DNA of 9,130 nucleotides from an uncultured Chloroflexota bacterium (GTDB taxonomy: Bacteria; Chloroflexota; Anaerolineae; Aggregatilineales; Phototrophicaceae). Shown here piece after piece: positions 5,659-9,130 of this stretch. Numbering within the stretch: the first letter of the stretch is position 1; every line of letters starts with the position of its first letter. Under the pieces are notes generated by a model. That model saw nothing but the letters and a program-made list of their open reading frames with translations, was not told the DNA's origin and searched no databases. The stretch spans positions 1 to 9,130 of the forward strand of contig CALJKV010000104.1 in the NCBI GenBank assembly GCA_937974245.1. The letters are read 5' to 3'. The translations under genes were made by a program, and so were the position numbers.

Positions 5659-7089
5659 ATGTTTCGTTCCCTGATCCTGACCATCGGGCTGATTTGTCTC
5701 ACGGCTGTCATGGCGGCCTGCAATCTGAGCACCACATCGGAAAACGTCTTGCCCACAGAAACGCCAACAGCGCCGCCACTGCCAGTTGTCACCCAGACGG
5801 CAACAGTTATCGCAGCGATACCAACCAGCACCCTGGCGGCCACATCCGCCATCTGTTCGCCGCGTACCGACTGGACCATCTCGTATACGGTTGTCGCTGG
5901 TGATACCCTGGGAAGCATCGCCGGGCGGACAAGCACCACCGTTGACGCCCTCGCGCAGGGCAACTGTCTGGCTGACCCGAATAACATTTCCGTTGGGCTG
6001 GTGCTGCGCGTGCCGCGTGCCGTCGCTGCTGTGCCACCGCCAACAGTGACGACCCGCCCACCGCTCTCACAGAACCCACCAACCCAGCAAGGCACTCTCT
6101 ATCTGAGTTCGTATGTTTCGGCGGACGCCGGGAATTACGGGCTGCTGCGTGGAGACAGTATCACCGTGCGCTGGGATGGCGCGCCAACCGACGCGGCCAA
6201 AGTGTCGTTCTGGCTGTTCCCCTACGGCTGGACATTGGATCGTTCCGGGACGAGTGAACCGCCTATCGGTGAAGACCTCAATCCCGCTGATGGCGCGGCC
6301 ATACTATGGAGCGTGCCGGGCAGTGTAGGGCATCAACTGGTGGCGTTCGCCTACCGGGCGGACGGCTCACTGCGAGCCTACAGTTTCCCGGCAGCTGTCT
6401 CATCAGCGCCCGTCTACGGGCAGGGCTGCGAGATCGCGCCCGCTTCTGCCGCCATCACCGCCTATATGCAGCCCGATGCAACTTCCGCCGTGTTCGGCAC
6501 GTTACAACCCGGCAGCTATGTTGAGGTGTTGGGCCGCAGCCTGAACGGTTGGTACGGCTTTGACCCTGGCATCGCCCAGGCCGGAAATACCGGCGTGGCC
6601 CGGCTGCGATGGCTGCCAGTGAACAGCAGTCTGGTCGGACGTGGCAACTGTGCCTCGGACATCCCGCAGGGCAGCGCGACGCGCACCTACACCAACAGCG
6701 AGATTGGGATTGCGCTGGATGTCCCTGCGAGTTGGACTCAGGTGGATGGGCCGGGTTATGTGGATTTCATCGCGCCGGATAACGCGACTTCAGTGGAGAT
6801 CAACCTGGGAGTTGCGGGGAGCAATCACCCTATTGAGGAAGAAGCGGCGGCCTGCAAACAGGCGTCCCTGTGTATTGGCACCCGCCTCATCCTGAGCGAA
6901 CAAACTGTCACCCTGCCGAGCGGGATGGTAGGCTACCAGTTGGAACTGAGCGCCGCCCAGACCAAGCCGGATACACAGCCTGGGTTTTACGTGTTTTTCC
7001 TGGTGAATGGGCGGAACATCGTGGTACGCGGCTTCAGCAATAGTTCAGGGTTCTTCCCGCCTATTCTCAACACGCTGCGGCCTGCCTAG
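5659..7089 (+). CDS. LysM-containing lipoprotein with SH3-like and PsbP-like regions
   Basis: The 476-residue product has a lipoprotein signal peptide whose MAAC lipobox puts the lipidated Cys at residue 21. A Thr/Pro-rich linker (22-65) precedes a canonical LysM domain (74-119: SYTVVAGDTLGSIA through ISVGLVLRVP), expected to bind peptidoglycan or similar glycans. After another Pro/Thr linker (120-143) comes a beta-rich domain (about 146-246) that I cannot name. An SH3-like domain follows (about 256-331), with GWYGFDPG and RLRWLP and flanked by Cys257 and Cys331. The C-terminal domain (about 343-476: YTNSEIGIALDVPASWT onward) looks PsbP-like. AAAGG lies 8 nt before the ATG. The gene is divergent from another LysM gene, which suggests a shared envelope role. 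An anchored glycan-binding function is inferred; no catalytic motif is visible. Confidence 0.85.
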   Translation: MFRSLILTIGLICLTAVMAACNLSTTSENVLPTETPTAPPLPVVTQTATVIAAIPTSTLAATSAICSPRTDWTISYTVVAGDTLGSIAGRTSTTVDALAQGNCLADPNNISVGLVLRVPRAVAAVPPPTVTTRPPLSQNPPTQQGTLYLSSYVSADAGNYGLLRGDSITVRWDGAPTDAAKVSFWLFPYGWTLDRSGTSEPPIGEDLNPADGAAILWSVPGSVGHQLVAFAYRADGSLRAYSFPAAVSSAPVYGQGCEIAPASAAITAYMQPDATSAVFGTLQPGSYVEVLGRSLNGWYGFDPGIAQAGNTGVARLRWLPVNSSLVGRGNCASDIPQGSATRTYTNSEIGIALDVPASWTQVDGPGYVDFIAPDNATSVEINLGVAGSNHPIEEEAAACKQASLCIGTRLILSEQTVTLPSGMVGYQLELSAAQTKPDTQPGFYVFFLVNGRNIVVRGFSNSSGFFPPILNTLRPA

Positions 7090-7104
7090 TACAGAACCGG
7101 AGTA

Positions 7105-7128
7105 AGGGAGCGCCAATGTGCGCTCCCT
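7105..7128. terminator. Bidirectional hairpin terminator between convergent genes
   Basis: A perfect 9-bp stem, agggagcgc (7105-7113) with gcgctccct (7120-7128), encloses the 6-nt loop caatgt. It sits in the 67-bp gap between two convergent stop codons. The T-tract is imperfect on both sides (CTTTTCT lies 11 nt away on the plus strand), but position and stem strength support termination of both transcripts. Confidence 0.65.
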
Positions 7129-7156
7129 CTCAAAATCAGCCTTTTCTATTACCCCA

Positions 7157-7945
7157 TCACCGGATTTCTACGAAGAGTTCGACCCCACCCGCGTCCGTAC
7201 CGGTGAAGCTGCTCACGCGGACGGTGTACACGCCGGGGCCGGGTGGCTGCCAGCCGACAATGCGGGCGTTGCGTGTGCCGGTGTCGAAATCATCGTTGCT
7301 TTCCAGCACACTGCCCTGCGGGTCGCGCACTTCCAGCAGCGGGTCAAACACGTTGCCCAGCCGGCTGGCCGAAATCGTCACATTAGGCTGACCTTCAATA
7401 ATCAGCAGGAAATCCAGCGCTCCACCGGGGATGTGAACCCGCATCGGCAGGCCAGGGATGACATATTTGACATCAGGTGGCACCGGATTTGACAGGTCAG
7501 GCAGTTGCGTGGGATGCCCGATCACCGGGGCATCTGCGGTTTCGATAGAGATTTCTACGGGGCCAGCATTGATGCCGGTGAAGCTGTCCACCACGATACG
7601 ATACGGGCCGGGCACGGGCAGCGCCAGCGCCTCAATAATCGAGTCGGTGGCGAGCAGTCCCGGGCGGCTGTTCGCCAGGTCGTCGTTTTCGGACAGCAGG
7701 CGGCCTTCGGGGGTGAATATCTTCAAGGTGGTATCCACGTTACCGTCCAGCGAGTGCGCGATGAGCGTGATGGTCTGCGGGCCTTCTGCCGGGTAAACCA
7801 GTTCAATCGGATTGTTGCTGGTGAGGTCAATCGTCAGCGGACTGCCGGGCCGGATTTCTTGCGGTGCTGGTTGTGCCAGTACCGGAGTGGCGATGAGCAG
7901 CACAATGAGAAAGAGGAAAATCGTCTGTGGACGGAAGCGCATCAT
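7157..7945 (-). CDS. Secreted protein with two PPC-like repeats
   Basis: The 262-residue product has a signal peptide (about 1-24, ending PVLAQ) and two beta-rich repeats of roughly 100 residues (about 36-137 and 168-262), joined by a Pro-rich linker. Each repeat shows a Asp-containing strand (DTTLKIFTPEG at 71 and DPLLEVRDPQG at 201), a NDD motif (87-89 and 217-219) and a closing strand with SFTG (121-124 and 246-249). This fits the bacterial pre-peptidase C-terminal (PPC) fold, usually an accessory beta-sandwich on secreted hydrolases. No catalytic domain is attached here. The start is ATG 7945, because AAGGA lies 7 nt upstream; an in-frame GTG at 7969 has no ribosome binding site. Function is unknown; binding or a partner for a separate enzyme is inference. 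Confidence 0.82.
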   Translation of the reverse strand: MMRFRPQTIFLFLIVLLIATPVLAQPAPQEIRPGSPLTIDLTSNNPIELVYPAEGPQTITLIAHSLDGNVDTTLKIFTPEGRLLSENDDLANSRPGLLATDSIIEALALPVPGPYRIVVDSFTGINAGPVEISIETADAPVIGHPTQLPDLSNPVPPDVKYVIPGLPMRVHIPGGALDFLLIIEGQPNVTISASRLGNVFDPLLEVRDPQGSVLESNDDFDTGTRNARIVGWQPPGPGVYTVRVSSFTGTDAGGVELFVEIR

Positions 7946-7993
7946 TAAACTATCCTTTGTGCTTTGCACTCAGCACTCTTTTACCTAGCTACC

Positions 7994-8022
7994 AGTGTAA
8001 ATTCTGAGCGGGAATTGAGCAA
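7994..8022 (-). promoter_or_regulatory. Candidate promoter of the PPC-repeat gene
   Basis: On the minus strand TTGCTC (8022-8017), a 17-nt spacer and TACACT (7999-7994) resemble sigma70 boxes, each matching at four of six positions. An inverted repeat aattc/gaatt (8000-8004 and 8012-8016) exactly fills the spacer and could be a regulator site. No clear promoter was found for the divergent argB in this 133-bp gap. Confidence 0.38.
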
Positions 8023-8078
8023 GTCGCCCGCCTGAAGATGCCGTTTGAATCAACCAACCATGCGCAAAGGAATGCACG

Positions 8079-8828
8079 ATGACTCAACAGCCTGTTCTCA
8101 TCAAGATTGGCGGCAACGAAATTGACGACCCGGCCTTCCTGGCGGGACTCCCGACGGTGGTGGCGGGGATGGCCGCGCCGGTAGTCATCGTGCACGGCGG
8201 CGGCAAGGAGATTTCCGCTTTGCAGCAGCAGATGGGCATTACGCCACGCTATGTGGATGGTATACGCATCACGGACGCGGCTTCGCTGGCAGTGGTCGAG
8301 ATGGTGCTGTGCGGTGTGGTGAATAAGCGCCTGGTGCGTATCCTGGTGAATGGCGGCGTGGATGCGCTGGGGATGAGCGGTGTTGACCGGGGCATCGTGC
8401 GGGCTGTGCCGATGCAGCACGCCGCGCATGAAATGGGCTTTACCGGGAGCGTCTCGGCAGTGAACGGCGCTGCGCTGCGGGAACTGCTGGCGGCGGGAGT
8501 GACGCCGGTCATCGCGCCCATCTGCCTGGGGGCGGAGAGCAGTTACAACGTGAACGCCGACCATGTAGCCGGGGCGGTGGCGGTGGCGATAGGCGCACGG
8601 CGGGCGGTGTTCCTGACGAACGTGCCGGGCGTGCTGGTGGGAGGGCAGCCCGTCCACCGCTTGACGGCGGCGGAAGCGCACGACCTGATCGCGGATGGCA
8701 CAATCTTCGGCGGGATGATCCCTAAAGTGCAGACGGCGCTCCAGGCGCTGGAACGCGGCGTGCCAGAGGCGGTCATCACCAACCTGGCGGGCATCCGTTC
8801 CGGTGGCGGCACGGTGTTTGTGAGATGA
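8079..8828 (+). CDS. argB: Acetylglutamate kinase
   Basis: This cytoplasmic amino-acid kinase phosphorylates N-acetyl-L-glutamate with ATP, the second step of arginine synthesis. The 249-residue protein is close to the usual 250-300 residues. Motifs in order are KIGG with Lys9, VHGGGKE (38-44), GIRITD (61-66), VVEMVLCGVVNKRLV (72-86), NVNADHVAGAVA (157-168) and GGMIPKV with Lys216. These cover the phosphate-binding lysines, the glycine-rich loop, the substrate-binding Arg63 and the Asp161 region. The short N-terminus lacks the helix extension of arginine-inhibited hexameric forms, so feedback inhibition by arginine is less likely (inference). LysZ of the LysW-dependent lysine pathway is a close relative, but the NVNAD and VEMVLCG context favours ArgB. 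AAAGGA lies 7 nt before the ATG. No other arginine gene is adjacent. Confidence 0.93.
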   Translation: MTQQPVLIKIGGNEIDDPAFLAGLPTVVAGMAAPVVIVHGGGKEISALQQQMGITPRYVDGIRITDAASLAVVEMVLCGVVNKRLVRILVNGGVDALGMSGVDRGIVRAVPMQHAAHEMGFTGSVSAVNGAALRELLAAGVTPVIAPICLGAESSYNVNADHVAGAVAVAIGARRAVFLTNVPGVLVGGQPVHRLTAAEAHDLIADGTIFGGMIPKVQTALQALERGVPEAVITNLAGIRSGGGTVFVR

Positions 8829-8834
8829 ATCGAC

Positions 8835-9077
8835 CTAGATATTCAGCGAAGTAATTCCATGCACGATGGCGAACTTGACCAGTTCAGCGATGCTATCCAC
8901 GCCGAGCTTCGTCATAATTCGGCTGCGGTATGTCTCCACTGTTTTAGGGGATAACGACAATAACTCAGCAATTTCCGCGCTGGTCAGGCCTTCGACCACA
9001 TGCTGTAACACCCGGTTCTCCTGGGGGGCCAGGCTGGAAAGTGGCGACTTCGCTGCCGGTATATCCTCAATACTCAT
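8835..9077 (-). CDS. LuxR/NarL-type helix-turn-helix protein, possibly truncated by the window
   Basis: From ATG 9077 the frame encodes 80 residues, almost all a GerE/LuxR DNA-binding domain: LAPQENRVLQHVVEGLTSAEIAELL (16-40), then the recognition helix region SPKTVETYRSRIMTKLGV (43-60) and a closing helix AELVKFAIVHGI. The domain binds DNA as a dimer and normally sits at the C-terminus of response regulators or LuxR regulators. No receiver or ligand domain is visible. No good ribosome binding site precedes ATG 9077 or the in-frame TTG at 9083, and the frame has no stop up to position 9130, so this may be the end of a longer protein starting outside. The residues just upstream (EVRTCCFVSNLIDL) do not resemble a typical response-regulator linker. 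The stop codon is 6 bp from the argB stop on the opposite strand. Confidence 0.75.
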   Translation of the reverse strand: MSIEDIPAAKSPLSSLAPQENRVLQHVVEGLTSAEIAELLSLSPKTVETYRSRIMTKLGVDSIAELVKFAIVHGITSLNI

Positions 9078-9130
9078 GGACAAATCAATTAGGTTGCTAA
9101 CAAAACAGCAGGTACGTACTTCTCGATCCA

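Noticed and set aside
8000..8016. Inverted repeat aattc-n7-gaatt as an ArgR box for argB
   Set aside because: It does not fit the ArgR half-site pattern well and lies in the spacer of the opposite-strand promoter rather than at a recognisable argB promoter.
7989..8681. A 230-codon minus-strand frame opposite argB
   Set aside because: argB has every kinase motif in order on the other strand; the antisense product is rich in His and Arg with no family pattern.

Overview
The window is a GC-rich bacterial chromosome segment with no mobile-element, plasmid or phage genes. Several Thr/Pro-linked extracytoplasmic proteins with LysM, lamin-tail and pre-peptidase C-terminal-type domains, together with short palindromic intergenic repeats, suggest a Chloroflexota bacterium, probably Anaerolineae-like. 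That placement is inferred from style only; there is no marker gene.

Layout: a tRNA-Val(GAC) lies at the left edge on the minus strand with its own promoter. Next, also on the minus strand, is a two-gene unit. Its first gene (1607 to 1014) encodes an AhpD-like peroxidase-related enzyme and its second a family 2 glycosyltransferase whose proposed GTG start overlaps the end of the first gene by 8 nt. The first gene looks like an 81-codon fragment if UGA is read as stop. The same frame continues through that UGA for 115 more sense codons that complete the family fold, and a 7-bp hairpin follows at the distance expected of a bacterial SECIS element. I read it as a full-length 197-residue selenoprotein with a CxxU active site. 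This is the main finding.

A non-coding stretch (1608-2173) carries several perfect palindromes. Beyond it is a minus-strand block, in transcription order: a membrane-anchored LysM/lamin-tail protein, a small DUF1992 (DnaJ C28-like) protein, and a secreted alpha/beta hydrolase whose leader contains three tandem copies of an 8-bp repeat. The LysM/lamin-tail gene is divergent from a plus-strand lipoprotein with LysM, SH3-like and PsbP-like regions. Together these point to cell-envelope functions. A bidirectional hairpin terminator separates the lipoprotein gene from a convergent secreted protein made of two PPC-like repeats.

The right end holds argB (acetylglutamate kinase, arginine synthesis) on the plus strand and, 6 bp beyond it on the minus strand, a LuxR/NarL-type DNA-binding domain. 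That frame stays open to the window edge, so it may be the C-terminus of a larger regulator. No selA, selB, selC or selD is visible here, so selenocysteine decoding would depend on genes elsewhere in the genome.
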